From positions 62,087,910-62,151,909 of the forward strand of contig NC_061862.1 in assembly GCF_907164915.1 (NCBI RefSeq): a DNA stretch of 64,000 nucleotides, written 5' to 3'. Position numbers and translations under genes: made by a program. Under the pieces are notes generated by a model, which did no database searches, was not told the DNA's origin, and saw nothing but the letters and a program-made list of their open reading frames with translations. The DNA is from Impatiens glandulifera. Lineage: Eukaryota; Streptophyta; Magnoliopsida; Ericales; Balsaminaceae. Shown piece by piece: positions 1 to 13,269 of this stretch (position 1 is the first letter of the stretch; each line of letters opens with the position of its first letter).

Positions 1-2690
1 TATGTTTGTGTATATGGAATTCCAATTTACAATTAGTAATTTTTGTTTTTTTTAAACGGATCAAAATTTATGGATTCAATTCTTACCTAAAACGTTTTAA
101 ATTAAAATGGAGGTCGCGTTAACTTCAATTAATAAACACAACCTAACTTCTTATTTTTTTCTATAATGCGACCTCAAAAGCTCTAAAAAATCTAAAATTA
201 ATAAGTTTTGCTGTCTACTACCGAATTTTACGAGTCATCGTGATGAAGTCATCACATAACATAGGCAAATATCAGGTCAACTAACCACGAGACAACAATT
301 AATTTTACAACCCTACTCAAATTCAATTCAATCAAAAACTAACCTAATTCAAAATCAACCCAACTTAAAATTTTTTGTCCAAATTATTTAATTCGAGTTT
401 GAATTCAAATTCATAAATTTTCATTCGATGAGTAATTAAGTTAACGAGTAAGCGATGAGAATTAGAAACGTGATTTAAATGAAAATGAGGGCATTTTGAG
501 TTTAAATAATTAATAACGAAAAGTTTGACTAAATTATATTGTGTGTTATAATGAGAAATCAATCTTATGAATTTCATACGAAATTGAGATAGAGGGTTTT
601 AAAATAAGATTTGTAATGATCTTCTTCGTCATGTTCACATATTGAGAGATTTCATATATGATAATGTGTTATCTTAATTAGTCAACGGTCTTCAGGATGA
701 AAATAAATTAAATAAAATCAAATAATGACAGCCAGAACACGAGAAGTCGACGGCCGCAATCAAGCTTTTTGTTTTTGTCATTTTTATTAAATTAATTATC
801 TTTATTTTTATAATAATTTAACTATTAATCATAAAAAATAAATTAATAAAATCTTAAATAACTCCAAATCATCTATCATTTTCATCGTACAAGATATTTT
901 CAAATAACCCAAAAGTATTTTTAAATAACCATACATCAAATCAGTATCAAACAATTAAACTCAAAGTTTGTTTATTCAGTCTTATTTAATTATTAATATA
1001 TATTATAATCTTAATCATGATTAAAAAAATTATTTTTATCTTAATTCAAAAATAATCATTCTCTATAAAACAATTTGATATAAATTACTTTTTTTTTAAT
1101 CTAATCATATTTTTTTAAACCAACCCAACAATTAATTATTGTTGTGACTCCCATTTTAATTGTTATTAACAGAAATTAAAATTGAAACATTACAGAAGGA
1201 AAATTTTTATTAATTCAATTTTTTTTTGATTGACTTATTGAATTGAGTTTATCAAAAGAAATAAATCATGTATATTAAATGAAAAAATAAATATACTTCA
1301 TTATAATTGTGACAAGATGTCAATCATATCATATTTTAAATAATTTTTTTGTATAATAAAAAATATACATCATTACAATTTTTAAACATTAAAATTCTAT
1401 TACGATAAGATTTGTAAGTTTACAACTTGATAATATATATTTAGTTTTAAAAAGAAGTAATATTTTCTTATAAAAAAATTTCATTTATATTAAAAATTAA
1501 AAAATCGTTTAAACATAATAGTAAATTATTACATGAAAAATAAGAAAAAATGTACTCAATAAATTATTGATCTCGTAAATCAACGAGAAGAACAATTAAT
1601 TCTCCGATAAACTTTACTGATTTTCCTGAATAAATCTCAAAAGTATCAGACGACAATCATTAAAAATTCGACGATTTTTCACCGACCTAATAAAAAATAA
1701 TATAATGTTTTCTTGTTCTTTGATTCAATATTAGTTTAAAGAAATTATAATTGTTAGGATACTAACTATAATACATTAGAATTAGAATGAATAAATAAAT
1801 AAATTTAATAAAGGATAATTTGTGAAGAATTGCTATAAAAAGTGCTGGCACGATCGTGGTTTGGGTTAGGAGGGAGAAATTATTTTCATAATTTAAAATT
1901 TATTTATTATATTAATCAAATTTTGGTACTCTGATAAGCTTGTATATAAATATTTTAAGTTTGTCTCCACTAAATCATTTCTTGTGTTTGAAATATAATA
2001 TTGTTTTAATTTCCTTAAAACTAACAAATAACAAAATTAATCCTAATACAAATCAAAATTAGTTTAGGAATAACAAGCTTCAGTTGTATTTCAATTTCAA
2101 TAAAAATGTCATTTTTATTTTGTTAAAAACCTTATTTTGTTTTAAAAGACTATAGTGATCTAAGATGACAAATTCATTTATATAACAAAAAATACTAAAT
2201 GAAATACTGACACAAAATAAAATTTTCAACTACTTTTTTTTTATTTTTAATTAATTAAGTATCAATGTAATGAAAATAAGATGAAGAAAGAAAAACATTC
2301 ATAGTTCATATTAGAATAAATTATGAAGCCATTATTATAAATTATAAGAATATATATATTTTTTTAAAGATAAAGTATCAATTTAAATTTTTTATATTTA
2401 AAATAAAGAGTTGGATTTCCTTCTATTTAAAACGCTTGAAGTTGGAGATAAATTTCTATATTTAACCAAAAAAATACTTAATTATTATTTATGAAATTTT
2501 ATACATAATGAATATTTCTTACCTTAATAAGAAAATTTGTTTCCCAATTTAAATATTTTATCAGTTAATTTTAGTTGTTAATTTAATTAAAACTTATAAT
2601 TACTTAGATCATAATTTTTACTTAATTATTATTTATGAAATTTATACATAATTAATATACACCTTGATATCTAAACTATTGAATAGAGTT
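1..2690. other. AT-rich intergenic DNA, no gene seen
   Basis: No open frame with recognisable protein content is present on either strand. The only structure seen is a direct repeat of about 40 bp at roughly 2468-2513 and 2620-2660, both containing the string cttaattattatttatgaaa, and scattered homopolymer A and T runs. The short minus-strand frame at 365-577 is low complexity and rich in Asn, Leu, His and Ile, and has no family resemblance. Confidence 0.6.
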
Positions 2691-2697
2691 GGGCATC

Positions 2698-3345
2698 ATG
2701 TCTAAATAGTCGTATTCAACTCGGACAATTCGTTTCAAATTTTTAATTGTGTCGTGTCGTGTCAAAACTCATTTCATCCATGTTGTATCGTGTCTTGACC
2801 CACTCGTCGAAATATTATGATCAACGAGTCCATTTGTGTCGTACCAACTCGAGACAACATGTTTATGTCCTTAAGCTATTCTACCCTTGCATGAGCGACT
2901 TCTCTCAACAAGGTACTAGTTGAAATCGGGAATACGTATACACAGACACTACCAAAGTTGGGACGATTTTCAATTTCTTTAGTACTTTGGGTGATGTGAC
3001 ATTCGATTACGCATGTCACAATGTAGTCCTATCTTGAGGGTACAATCTCTTCCACGTCCAAGAATCCTTCAAAGGGACCGATGTAGAAATGTGTTATTGT
3101 AGCCTATATCGTGGTGGCTTTTTGTTACTTCCATGTAGCCTTGATGGTATATTACACGTTTGGTAACAATGTTGAAGACAATATCTTTCTCTCTTTAGAT
3201 AAACTTACTTGGCTTATTGTCATGGCTAACATTTTCATGTGATTAATGTTATTGGGAGTTACCAAATATATGCTATGCCCGTGTTCGATATGATTGAGAC
3301 CGTCCTTGTGAAGAAGCTCAATTTCAAACCTAGTTTTTGGCTTTT
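2698..3345 (+). pseudogene. LHT amino-acid transporter exon 4 fragment, copy A
   Basis: From about 2860 the DNA is clearly homologous to exon 4 of the intact LHT1-like gene at 7618-8245. The stretches for the [16 protein letters not shown] and [10 protein letters not shown] regions can all be followed at the nucleotide level. It is dead: the Trp codon in the IAWAT stretch has become TGA (gcatgagcg), and frameshifts follow around 3030-3070 and 3235. Only exon 4 is present, with no flanking exons. The 160 bases before it (2698-2860, with gtgtcgtgtcgtgtc) are not LHT sequence and recur before copy B, so the two copies arose as one unit that was then duplicated. Confidence 0.8.
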
Positions 3346-3358
3346 AACCGTTGTATCG

Positions 3359-3985
3359 GAAAATTCGTTTTAGACGTTTAATTGTTTCGTACCGTGTCGA
3401 AACTCATTTCCATCAGAGTGTCGTATCGTATTTAGATCCACTCAAAATATTATAATCAACAAGTTCATTCGTGTCGTGCCAACTCAAGTCAACATGTTTA
3501 TGTCCTTAATCTAGTCTCTCAATAAAGGAGTGGTTGAAAACGGGAATACGGATACAAAGTCGCTACCAAAGTTGGGACGGTTTTAAATTTCTTTAATGCT
3601 TTGGGTGATGTGACATTCGATTACGTAGATCACAATATAGTCCTCGAGATTTAGGCTACAATCCCTTTCACGCCCATGAAGTCCTCAAAGGGACCGATGT
3701 GAAAAGGTGTTATTGTAGCCTATATCGTGGTGGCTTTGTGTTATTTCTCGTAGCCTACTTTTGATAACAATGTTGAAAACAACATCCTTCTCATCTTAGA
3801 GAAATTTATTTGGCTTATTGTCATGGCTAACATTTTCGTTGTCATTCATGTTATTGAGAATTATCAAATATATGATTTGCCCGTGTTTGATATATGATTG
3901 AGACCGTCCTTATGAAGAAGCTCAATTTCAAACCGAGTTTTTGACTACGTTTCATTTCGCTTAACACTTACGTATATAAGTAGTA
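3359..3985 (+). pseudogene. LHT amino-acid transporter exon 4 fragment, copy B
   Basis: This is a second decayed copy of LHT exon 4, directly downstream of copy A in the same orientation. It carries the same non-LHT leader (3359-3490). Homology runs from about 3492 (tttatgtccttaatct) to the end of exon 4 near 3985 (catttcgcttaacacttacg). It therefore reaches further 3' than copy A and includes the region of the exon 4 donor site, where the intact gene's cgtgggtaag has become cgtatataag. Frameshifts and small deletions, for example near 3750, rule out a product. Copies A and B resemble each other in leader and exon, so the second probably arose by local tandem duplication. Confidence 0.8.
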
Positions 3986-3999
3986 ACCATTTAATCACC

Positions 4000-4172
4000 G
4001 CTACAAAAATATGTTGTTTTGCAATAATGCTCTTTTCGACTGAAATAACATTAAAATAAGTATTTATCAACTAATTGCAATGTTCAATTTTTTATTTATG
4101 TTTAAAATTCATTTTTTATTTTAATTAATTATGATTATTTAATTTTATGTTTAAATATTTATTTGTTTTAAT

Positions 4173-4240
<68 letters not shown>

Positions 4241-6290
4241 TTGTCTAATATTTGATTATTACTCTTTTAATTTTTTAATGAATGAGTTGATATAATTATT
4301 CAATTTTTAATTATTAATTAATTTATTTTTGTGTTAAAGAATTTTTATTATTAAAAAGGTAAGTCATTATTATATCTAATCATTGGACCAAACAATTTAA
4401 AAATGATTAATAATTAATGTTAATATAAGAAAAAAATAAAATAAATAAAGAAATATAAAATTAAAATAATTATATATATATATATATATAAATAAAATAA
4501 AATTAAAATAATTAATAATAAATACTGAATAAATGAAAAATAAAAAGAATTAGAGAGAAAATATATTAATATTTAATTAAAAAACATATAAAATAAAAAA
4601 TAAAAATTAACTACATTTTACTAAAAATATTTAATTTTTTGATAGTTCGTATGTTTAAATAATCTTTTATTAGTATATACAATAAGTGAGCTAATTGTAC
4701 AAGCATATATGTTTAAGAGAATTTTTTTCCTACAAAATAAGTTATTGATAATTATTTATTTACATATTATTATCTAACTTTGTAACTTATTTTATAAAAA
4801 AAATCAAAATTTTATTGTTACAATTTTTTAAAGGTAGATTGCGTAATAAGTTAAAAGATTTCGTTCAATTTCACAGTTCTAAATTATTTTAAAATAGTTT
4901 CAAAATTAATTAAGAATTAATGTAATTTAATGATATATTTTATTTTAATTTATAATTGTATAAAAATTAAAAAAATATAACAAAATATTTCTTCAAACCT
5001 AATAAGTTGCTCTATTATCTAGTTAAAATTAAGATTATGAAATAAATTAAAAAACTATATTAATTTATTTGTAATGCAAGATGAATTACAAAATAATTTT
5101 AAAGATAATTCAAAATATATTTAAAAGTAGTTTAACTTACTTTTTACTTTAGATGTATTGTAAAATTTTAAAAATAATGGTAGAGTAACACATTTTATTT
5201 TATTAATACAAAACATATTGAATTTTTATTTAGCTTATAATTAATAAATTTTAAAATTAATTAAGAATTAATTAACAATAAAAGCATCTTAATAAAATAA
5301 ATAATAAATCAAATTATATTTTCTTTTATATTTGTAACTTCATATGACAACATATATTTATATTTATAAAACAATGTTACATATTAATTAATGTTAATAA
5401 TATTAGTACAAACTTAGTTGCACAATAAGATAAGATTAGAGTTTTCTAACTTTTATAGTCACTTATTATTATTTTTAATCAACGGAATATATATATATAT
5501 ATATATTCTAACGTTTTTAAAATATTAACAAAATTATTTGTATTTTCTCTCTATATTAATGTTGCTTTAAAAGATGTAAAGATTACTTTGTTACTTTGTT
5601 AGAAGAAGTTGTATCGTTTTAATTAATAAAATATTAATATCTCTTTAGCAACTTGTTTAACAACAATCTATTTGATGCGTTTAATTTTTTTTTATCAACA
5701 ATCAATGTAAAAAATGTTACAATATTTTTACTATTTAGAATTTATGTTATAATTTAAGTTACATATTTAAAAAAAGTATTAATTATATTTAAGTTGTAAA
5801 AATAAGTTATTAATGGACCATTTTGTTTGTAATGACTTAATTTATTTACTAAAATATTTTTAATTATTTTATAAAATTTAAATATAAATGATATTATATT
5901 AATTAAACCCATTAAAATTCTAGTCATCTAATAAATTGTGTTTAAAAAAATGATAGAGCAAATTATCATGAATTTGAGTTGACCATTTTCTAAAAAACAA
6001 TTTATTTAAAAAAAACAACCCAATATGAAAGAAGGTGTAATTAGTAACATGTCACATGGTACTTCCTAGAATTTTCCCATTGAATAAAAATGAATGGTAT
6101 CCATGAATTATTATTATACGTTAACATTAAAGCAGTGGGGACACACAAATTAATTAGTTTCTGATCCAAACAAGCCGGCTGAGTCGTCTTCACTGAATTG
6201 GCAAGTCAACCAAATGCATCACCATCTTCTTTTCTCCGTCCGGCCATTGAATATTATGATATTCTTCCTAATCAGCCATAGTTATTAACA
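4000..6290. other. AT-rich intergenic DNA upstream of the LHT gene
   Basis: There is no coding signal. The stretch holds the AT microsatellite at about 4176-4237, shorter ones near 4470-4490 and 5488-5506, and runs of A and T. The last 250 bases before the TATA box are less AT-rich and probably contain the LHT promoter. They include a W-box core on the minus strand (gtcaa, 6205-6209) and a ctgagtcg string near 6180. Both are motif matches only. Confidence 0.5.
4176..4237. repeat. (AT)n microsatellite, about 31 dinucleotides
   Basis: An uninterrupted alternating AT tract is seen directly. It is the longest of many in the window. Confidence 0.95.
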
Positions 6291-6293
6291 TTC

Positions 6294-6310
6294 TATATAT
6301 ATATATATAA
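6294..6310 (+). promoter_or_regulatory. TATA box of the LHT1-like gene
   Basis: An alternating TA stretch ending in tataaa lies 108-124 bases before the start codon. It is followed by a short tandem catacata run and a pyrimidine-rich leader (6380-6410), a common plant 5' UTR layout. This is the only clear TATA element close to the gene. Confidence 0.6.
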
Positions 6311-6417
6311 ACTCAAGAATATACATACATACATACATGAATCATTCATTCATTCATTATTCTCTTCCAATTCAAACTGAACTTCTCTCTTCTCCTTTCT
6401 CCTCCTAATCGCCATTA

Positions 6418-8836
6418 ATGGGTACTGAAGCTCCCTCTCGCACCAGTAATAATGTAAGTCTCTCTGTTAATTATCATTTGTGGGTGTACTTTTTAATGAT
6501 TGATTTGTTTCTCCAACAAACAAAAAGATCCAATCTTTATATGAATCTTTTCTCTTGTCTTTTGTTCAAAACAAATAAAGAGATTCCGTTTTACTTTTCA
6601 TCATCATTTGTGTGGGTCTCTCTCTAAATATTGAGATCTCGATTTCAAATAATCCTAGGAATCGATCTTCCTGCCAATTTTTTGATTCTGATTTGTAAAC
6701 AATCATGTTAAGAATGGGTTTTCAGATCCTGAGATTCCTCTTTATGAATTTCTTGTAGGAATTGGACACAAGAACAGCGAAAGAGAAGGCCATTGATGAC
6801 TGGCTGCCAATTACATCATCAAGAAATGCTAAATGGTGGTACTCTGCCTTCCACAACGTCACCGCCATGGTTGGCGCCGGAGTTCTCAGTCTTCCTTTCG
6901 CCATGTCTGAACTTGGCTGGTATATATATATACACTCCTTTTTCTTCTTTTCTCTTTAAATGAAAAAAAAAGTTCAATTTTAAGAAATCAAAAGTTATCT
7001 TGTTTAATCGATTTATTTGATGAAAAAACATTTATGAGTATTTTAGTGTTTTTCTTTCATAATTTAATTATGTGATCGATGAGATGATATGTGAAAAGAT
7101 TATGAGATTTGAAAATTATTCAAATGAACAAATCCTATATGATACATATGATAGTGGAGATCGTGCATGCTTGTTTACACTAGAAGATAAGCCTTATTTT
7201 TCTTTTTAAATGTTACCAATATTTTAGTCATTTAAATCAAATTCACAAATTCAGGGGACCTGGAGTGGCCGTTCTTGTTATTTCGTGGGTAGTAACACTT
7301 TACACTCTATGGCAAATGGTAGAGATGCATGAAATGGTCCCGGGAAAAAGATTCGATAGGTATCACGAGTTAGGGCAGCACGCTTTCGGGGAGAAACTTG
7401 GGCTCTGGATCGTCGTGCCACAACAATTGATCGTGGAAGTTGGTGTTAACATAGTCTACATGGTAACGGGAGGCAAGTCCCTTAAAAAATTCCATGACTT
7501 GGTTTGTGGCAAAAATTCAACTACGGGAGTATTTAGCAACAAGGTACTTTATAATATAGTTTCACATATATATTATTAAATCAAACTAATTATCTAATTC
7601 TTAAATACTTTGAACAGAGTTGTCACAACATTAGACAAACTTATTTCATCATGATCTTCGCCTCGGTCCACTTTGTTCTATCGCACCTCCCGAATTTCAA
7701 TTCCATCTCCGGAGTCTCCTTAGCCGCCGCAGTTATGTCCTTGAGCTATTCCACCATTGCATGGGCGACTTCTCTCCACAAGGGAGTGGTTGAAAATGTG
7801 GAATACGGATACAAAGCTACTACCAAAGTTGGGACGGTTTTCAACTTCTTCAGTGCTTTGGGTGATGTGGCATTCGCTTACGCAGGTCACAATGTAGTCC
7901 TCGAGATTCAGGCTACAATCCCTTCCACACCCGAGAAGCCTTCAAAAGGACCGATGTGGAAAGGTGTTATCGTAGCCTATATCGTGGTGGCTTTGTGTTA
8001 CTTCCCCGTAGCCTTGATTGGATATTATACATTTGGAAACACTGTTGAAGACAATATCCTTCTCACTTTAGAGAATCCTACTTGGCTTATTGCCATGGCC
8101 AACCTCTTTGTTGTCATTCATGTTATTGGGAGTTACCAAATATATGCTATGCCCGTTTTCGATATGATTGAGACCGTCCTTGTGAAGAAGCTCAATTTCA
8201 AACCGAGTTTCTGGCTACGTTTCATTTCGCGTAACACTTACGTGGGTAAGTAATAACTTATGGGAATTTTGTAATTTTTATTTGTTGGTTGTATAAAGTT
8301 GATTGCTTGACCACTAATTAACCACACATCTTGTGTTGTCTTGATTTGCAGCTTTCACAATGTTTATTGGCATGATGATTCCTTTCTTCGGTGGTTTGTT
8401 GGGTTTCTTTGGAGGATTTGCTTTCGCCCCAACAACTTACTTTGTAAGTGTTTCCACACAATTGCCCGATTTGAAAACACTTTTGATTTTCTATTCCCAC
8501 TAAGAAACGAAACAAACAGCAATAAGAAAAAAGTTTGTATAGTAGGCAGTTTAATGGTGTTTATCTTGTGCAGTTGCCTTGCATCATGTGGCTGTCAATC
8601 TACAAACCAAAAAAGTTTAGCTTGTCATGGATCACAAACTGGGTATGATCTTATGAACCATCATCATCTGTCTGTCTGTACTTTTGTCTATTTTTTAGGT
8701 TTAATTAACTTCTTTTTTTGTTATGTTTGAAATTCAGATATGCATAATACTAGGAGTCATGTTGATGATAGTGTCACCAATTGGAGGGCTGAGGCAGATC
8801 ATACTTTCAGCAAAGGATTACAAGTTATTCTCTTAA
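6418..8836 (+). CDS. LHT1: LHT1-like lysine/histidine (broad amino acid) transporter
   Basis: This is a proton-coupled amino-acid importer of the plasma membrane (AAAP family, LHT group), known for taking up neutral and acidic as well as basic amino acids. Seven exons splice in frame with GT-AG sites: 6418-6453, 6759-6919, 7255-7543, 7618-8245, 8352-8443, 8574-8642 and 8738-8836, giving 457 aa. The family's usual length is about 440-450. Landmarks are a short hydrophilic N-terminus (DDWLPI), the first membrane segment with [26 protein letters not shown], the long exon 4 with [48 protein letters not shown] and [13 protein letters not shown], and the C-terminal [10 protein letters not shown] and SPIGGLR. 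About ten membrane segments are expected. The loop encoded across the exon 3/4 junction (residues about 150-168, GKNSTTGVF) is a little longer than I recall for Arabidopsis LHT1. No disabling change is seen. Exon 4 gave rise to the two dead copies upstream. The exact LHT paralogue is less certain than the family. Confidence 0.93.
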
Positions 8837-10201
8837 ATAGTGACATTGGCTTACTAATGGTCAATTATTGTTTTTCATTTGTTACTATATTATTATTATT
8901 ATTATACAAGTAAAAAAGATATTTGTGTACGGTTAGTTTGGAATTTGTGAAACTTCAAAATCATTTCAAAGACATCACCACCATGTGTTTCTTCCTTGAT
9001 ATATATTGCCATTAGTATTATATTTCTCATTTGTATTTATCCAGCATGAAATATAAAGTCAGCTATTCAATTTCTTTTTATTTTTTTTAAGACAAAACAT
9101 ATTTTATATTTTATTAATCCATTAATTGTGATGATTTCAACAACATAATTGTGAAAATCCAGTAAAATTGTTGCAATTCATGTTAGGATGAATTGTCATA
9201 AATTCTTGTATCACATACATATATGATTAAAAAAAAAAACTCAGTCCACATAAATCATTACTAGTCCAGGGGAAACTCATAAAAATCGATGAACCTAGAG
9301 AGTCGATAATAATTTACATGTCGGCTACAAACATGTATTGAATATTAATTGTAAATAAACTTTCAAGTATTTTTTTTTTTACAAACATGTATTGAATATT
9401 AATTGTAAATAAATTGTTCTAAGTGTTTTTTCTTTTCTTTGGAGTGTTAACGGACTCAAACCCAAAACTTTATAGAGGCATGCCTATCTTGTTGCCATTG
9501 GGATATAGCAGTGGATAAATAAAAAATGCTTATTTGAAAAGCAGAAATGCATTAACTCTTTCAACAACCAAAAGTGAAAAGGGTGACTCTTTAATTAAGA
9601 TATTAAAGAGGCAGGAAATAGGAGTACCCATATTTTCTTCAACCCCAAAATAAAGTTGCTCTCTTTCATAAGGAAATTAGGTACCACAAGGATTACCATA
9701 CTTTTAAATAAAAGTCATATCATTCAAAATATGTCATCTAAAATACAGAAAAAAAGGTAAATGAACACAAAAAGGGTCAGTCAAAAAACACAGACACAAT
9801 AGAACTTTGTTTAAGTCTTAAAGAAGTCTGACAACAATCGATTCTTCCTCTTTGCTGATAATCAAATCAGAAAGTAAACAAGGCTGGATTCTAACCTGTG
9901 TCAATAGTTCTCAATAACATCAAAAGAAGATTAAACTGGAGAGTGGATGCAGTTCTATCTTGAACTCATCTGTAATACTAATAACAGTTGAATTGAAACT
10001 ACAATCATGCTTGTGTGTGTATTTCTGTCACAAAATTGACCAAAAAACAAGTTTTCAAATAACCAATCCACAAATGAAGTATGTTTCATAGACAAACATC
10101 AGTTTCTTTCCAAGGTTTATAAAACATAATATATTAATTTATTGATGAAGTTTGCATTGAAATTCAAGAGCATTGAAACAAATGGACAGAAGAGAGCTAA
10201 T
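8837..10201. other. Intergenic DNA between convergent LHT and TLC genes
   Basis: This stretch contains the 3' UTRs of the two convergent genes. Two copies of a string of about 34 bases (acaaacatgtattgaatatt and onward) sit at about 9327-9360 and 9380-9413. A possible tRNA-derived SINE remnant lies at about 9430-9510. No other coding signal is seen. Confidence 0.55.
9430..9510 (-). mobile_element. Possible tRNA-derived SINE remnant
   Basis: Read on the minus strand, the stretch contains ggtttgagtcc, close to the RNA polymerase III B box, preceded about 30 bases earlier by tggcaacaag, a loose A-box match. This spacing and order are those of tRNA-derived plant SINEs. No target duplication or tail was identified, so this may be chance. 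Confidence 0.3.
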
Positions 10202-10957
10202 TTATCTAATTTTCTCCTCTAGTTTTCTACTTCTTTCAGCAAACAGCTGGATCCAAAGATTTGAAATCCACAACCAACTAACAGAGATTGCAACCGAGAC
10301 TACAATCACCCAAGAAACCCATATCCATCTTGGAATCACATTCTCAGCAGCACCAGAAGCGAAAAACACAATCATTTTATACATGAATAAAGGCCCAGCC
10401 AAACCTCTAGCTATTGAGTAAATGACATAAAATGGAGGAGACAAAACATCATACACCTTAGCTGCATATTCTGAATCAGCTCTTCTACCACCAGCAAGAG
10501 TCCAAGTGTTCTGACACAAGCTCGTAACTTCAGCTATAATTAGAAGCACCAGAATGGAGAAGGCACCGTGGAGGGCAACATATCGACAAGTAATGAAGAC
10601 GAATAGCGTGGCCAAGTGATGACCAATAAAGATAACATCTTTAGGATAGAAAATGAGGTAGTGACAGAGATCCATTAAGAAATAAGAGATTGAGTAATCA
10701 AGAACCATGTTTTGGAATTGGGTATTGATTGATGCAAAAGAACGGGTTTGATCTGTGAAGATGCCGTAACAGGCTAGGAACACGGCGGGTGTGCCGTGGG
10801 CAAAAGAGATCATACAACTGGCTGCTTCTGGCCGGAGATTGGGGTTCCATTTACGGAAAACGATGAAGTATGCAATGAGATAGATTATGAGAAAGACAGT
10901 GAAGAAGATGGGTACATTGGTGGGTAATAAAAATTGGGTTAGGGATTCGATCTCCAT
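10202..10957 (-). CDS. TLC (TRAM/LAG1/CLN8) domain membrane protein
   Basis: This is a single-exon gene of the plant TLC-domain family, the group containing Arabidopsis At1g31300 and At4g19645. The TLC domain is shared with ceramide synthases and lipid-sensing ER proteins; the biochemical role of this plant group is not established. From the chosen Met the protein is 251 aa. Hydrophobic segments run in order: VPIFFTVFLIIYLIAYF, CMISFAHGTPAVFLACY, YSISYFLMDLCHYLIFY, VFIGHHLATLFVFITC (wording approximate, with the conserved His pair GHHLATLF), FSILVLLIIAEVTS, FYVIYSIARGLAGPLF and a final WVSWVIVVSVAIS. About seven membrane spans result, with a short basic/acidic tail (ERSRKLEEKIR). The frame is open upstream to a Met at 11068 (288 aa), but those 37 residues are Arg- and Ser-rich and unlike the family, which begins close to the first membrane span. 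I therefore prefer 10957. It converges on the LHT gene. Confidence 0.85.
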   Translation of the reverse strand: MEIESLTQFLLPTNVPIFFTVFLIIYLIAYFIVFRKWNPNLRPEAASCMISFAHGTPAVFLACYGIFTDQTRSFASINTQFQNMVLDYSISYFLMDLCHYLIFYPKDVIFIGHHLATLFVFITCRYVALHGAFSILVLLIIAEVTSLCQNTWTLAGGRRADSEYAAKVYDVLSPPFYVIYSIARGLAGPLFMYKMIVFFASGAAENVIPRWIWVSWVIVVSVAISVSWLWISNLWIQLFAERSRKLEEKIR

Positions 10958-11199
10958 GAATGAATGAAACCACGAAACCCACCTGCTGCTGCTGCGAATG
11001 AAGGAAGAAGGGAGGAATTGGAAAATGGTGAATAGGCGTTTGTTGAATAGGGTTCGTACCCGTGTCAAATTGGAGAGAGAAGAAGGCTGCTACTGTTGCT
11101 GGAGGGGAAGATTATTAGAATCAAGAGAGAAAAAGAGAAGAACCAAGAATTGAATTGAAGACGGAAAGGGGTAATCTATGATCGACCAAATCCCTACCT

Positions 11200-13265
11200 A
11201 CTTCTTCAACCAGATATCAATCTTTCATCAAAATTAAAATTAATTCATTAATTATTATTATTATTATTTTCATTTTCAAAAAAAATCGCCAATTATCCGC
11301 CTAGCTTATTTCACCACCTTATTATTTTATTTGTTTGAAAAAAATTAGCTTTTATTTATAAATCAACTTGATTAATATAAAACTAAAATTATAAAATAGC
11401 AAGAAAGTGGAAGATATTTTTTTATTGATTTATTGACTTTTCTATACATAGATTGAGTATAGAGAAAAAAAAAACATTTAGGAGGGAATAATACCATCCA
11501 ACCATCATGATTTCTTTAAAATAATGGTATAATTTTTTAAAGTAAAAATTGTACCTAAATTATTTGGTTGTTAGGACTAACTTTAATTGAAATATTTAAA
11601 CAATTCAAACCAATTAAATATAATTTATTTTTTTATTTATTAAAATATTTAATTTATTAAATATAATACTAAAATATAATATATTTTAAATTATTATTTA
11701 TTATTTTATTATTATATATTAATATCATTTCATTCAATTTACTAAATAAAATCTTATCTCATCAAAATTATTACTAATTTTTATTTTATTAATTTATAAT
11801 ATTTTTAAGAAATATTCTAAATATATAATATACTAATGTTAAAAATAAAAAATAATAATAATTTAACCTAAAAATTCAATTAAGTTGGTGACATAAAAAT
11901 GAGTTGGGTTTGAATTTTATTTTTTTACACAAATAAGTAGCTAATACAAAAAATAAATAAAAAAGTCACTCATTAAAAATTATTTGGTCTTTTAAATTGA
12001 AATTAAAGTGAATGTAACTTGTAACATTGAAATAATATATATAATAATATGATAAAATTAAATGATTTGGTCTCCCTAATAGTAACACGCAACTTCTACC
12101 CATCCGTATAACATGTGCAAGTACAAATAAAAAAAAGTCTCTAAGAACTTGTTTGATCTTAGTTATTTTTTGGATTTTTATTGGGCTTAAAAAACTTGTT
12201 TGATAGAAAATGTTATTTAAGATTTTTGTAAAATAAATTATCAAAATGTCCTTTTACATTAAAATTAAAATTAAAATTAATATAAGTATAATAAACTTTT
12301 TTTAATATTTTAATTAATTAATTAGATTATGATGGTTAAAATTATAATAACTTAATGAAAAATATACCTTTTAAATTAAAAAACCAAAAATACTTAAGAT
12401 TAAATTATCTTGAAAGTGTGAGTTAAAGAAGATAACAATAAAATTAGTAATATTAGTAATTCTAGATAAACTTTCTTATGAAAAAACTTAAAATGAATTT
12501 ATTTTTTGAAAAATTATATGTAATCATTTTTTTTTAATTTTATTTTGTTAAACTATGATATTTGATCTCTTAAAAATTATTATTATCGCTTAAATTATTT
12601 AAAACTTAATTAGTTCAGTGATAAAATACAAATTTTGTTAGCAAAATCACAAGTATAAGTTTTTATATAAAATCAGGACAAGTCTCTGACATCAATATAA
12701 ATTTGTACCTCATGATTTTTAACAAATAATATGAACAAGCTATAAAAAAAACTTATCCTCTTGCAATGTGAAGACAAAAACTTTTATTTTGTTTTTTCTC
12801 TCACGAATATTTCACTATATGGAATCTTCCATAAAATGTTTGGACTTGTATAAAATTGATTAAAACTATGTTAAGATAATTACATTTATATAAATTAAAT
12901 TACATTTTTCAACAAGCAAAATTTCTTCAATAGAAATAGGCTAGCAAGACAAGCCATACCATCCTTAAGAAATCAATATGACATTCTTTTTCTTGCCTTC
13001 ATAATTAAGAGATTAATAGGACCTTTTTTTTTCTTACCTCCAAAATAAGTTTTATTTTTAATTTACTCAAATTAAGATAATAACTTGAATTTAAAGGAAT
13101 CAAATAAGTCCCCAACCTACACTAAGACAGATTATAGGCTCTTTTGCATAAAAAACAGTTTTTTATTTACTTAAATAATTATGGTACAAAAAGCTTGAAC
13201 CCATAATTTTGCGTCCTGAATACTTTTTCTACTAAATTATTATTTAGGTTTAAATTTAAAGCATT
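11200..13265. other. AT-rich intergenic DNA
   Basis: No gene is seen. Near 12145-12235 is a string beginning acttgtttgatcttagtta that also begins a MITE-like segment at about 19972, so a member or fragment of that family may lie here. The minus-strand frame at 11966-12244 crosses this segment and shows no family resemblance. Confidence 0.5.
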
Positions 13266-13269
13266 TTAT

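Noticed and set aside
10173..10421. Plus-strand frame over the TLC gene
   Set aside because: It lies antisense to the clear TLC-domain gene and has no family resemblance.
10957..11068. N-terminal extension of the TLC protein from the Met at 11068
   Set aside because: The frame is open, but the extra 37 residues do not look like the family's start; kept only as an alternative.
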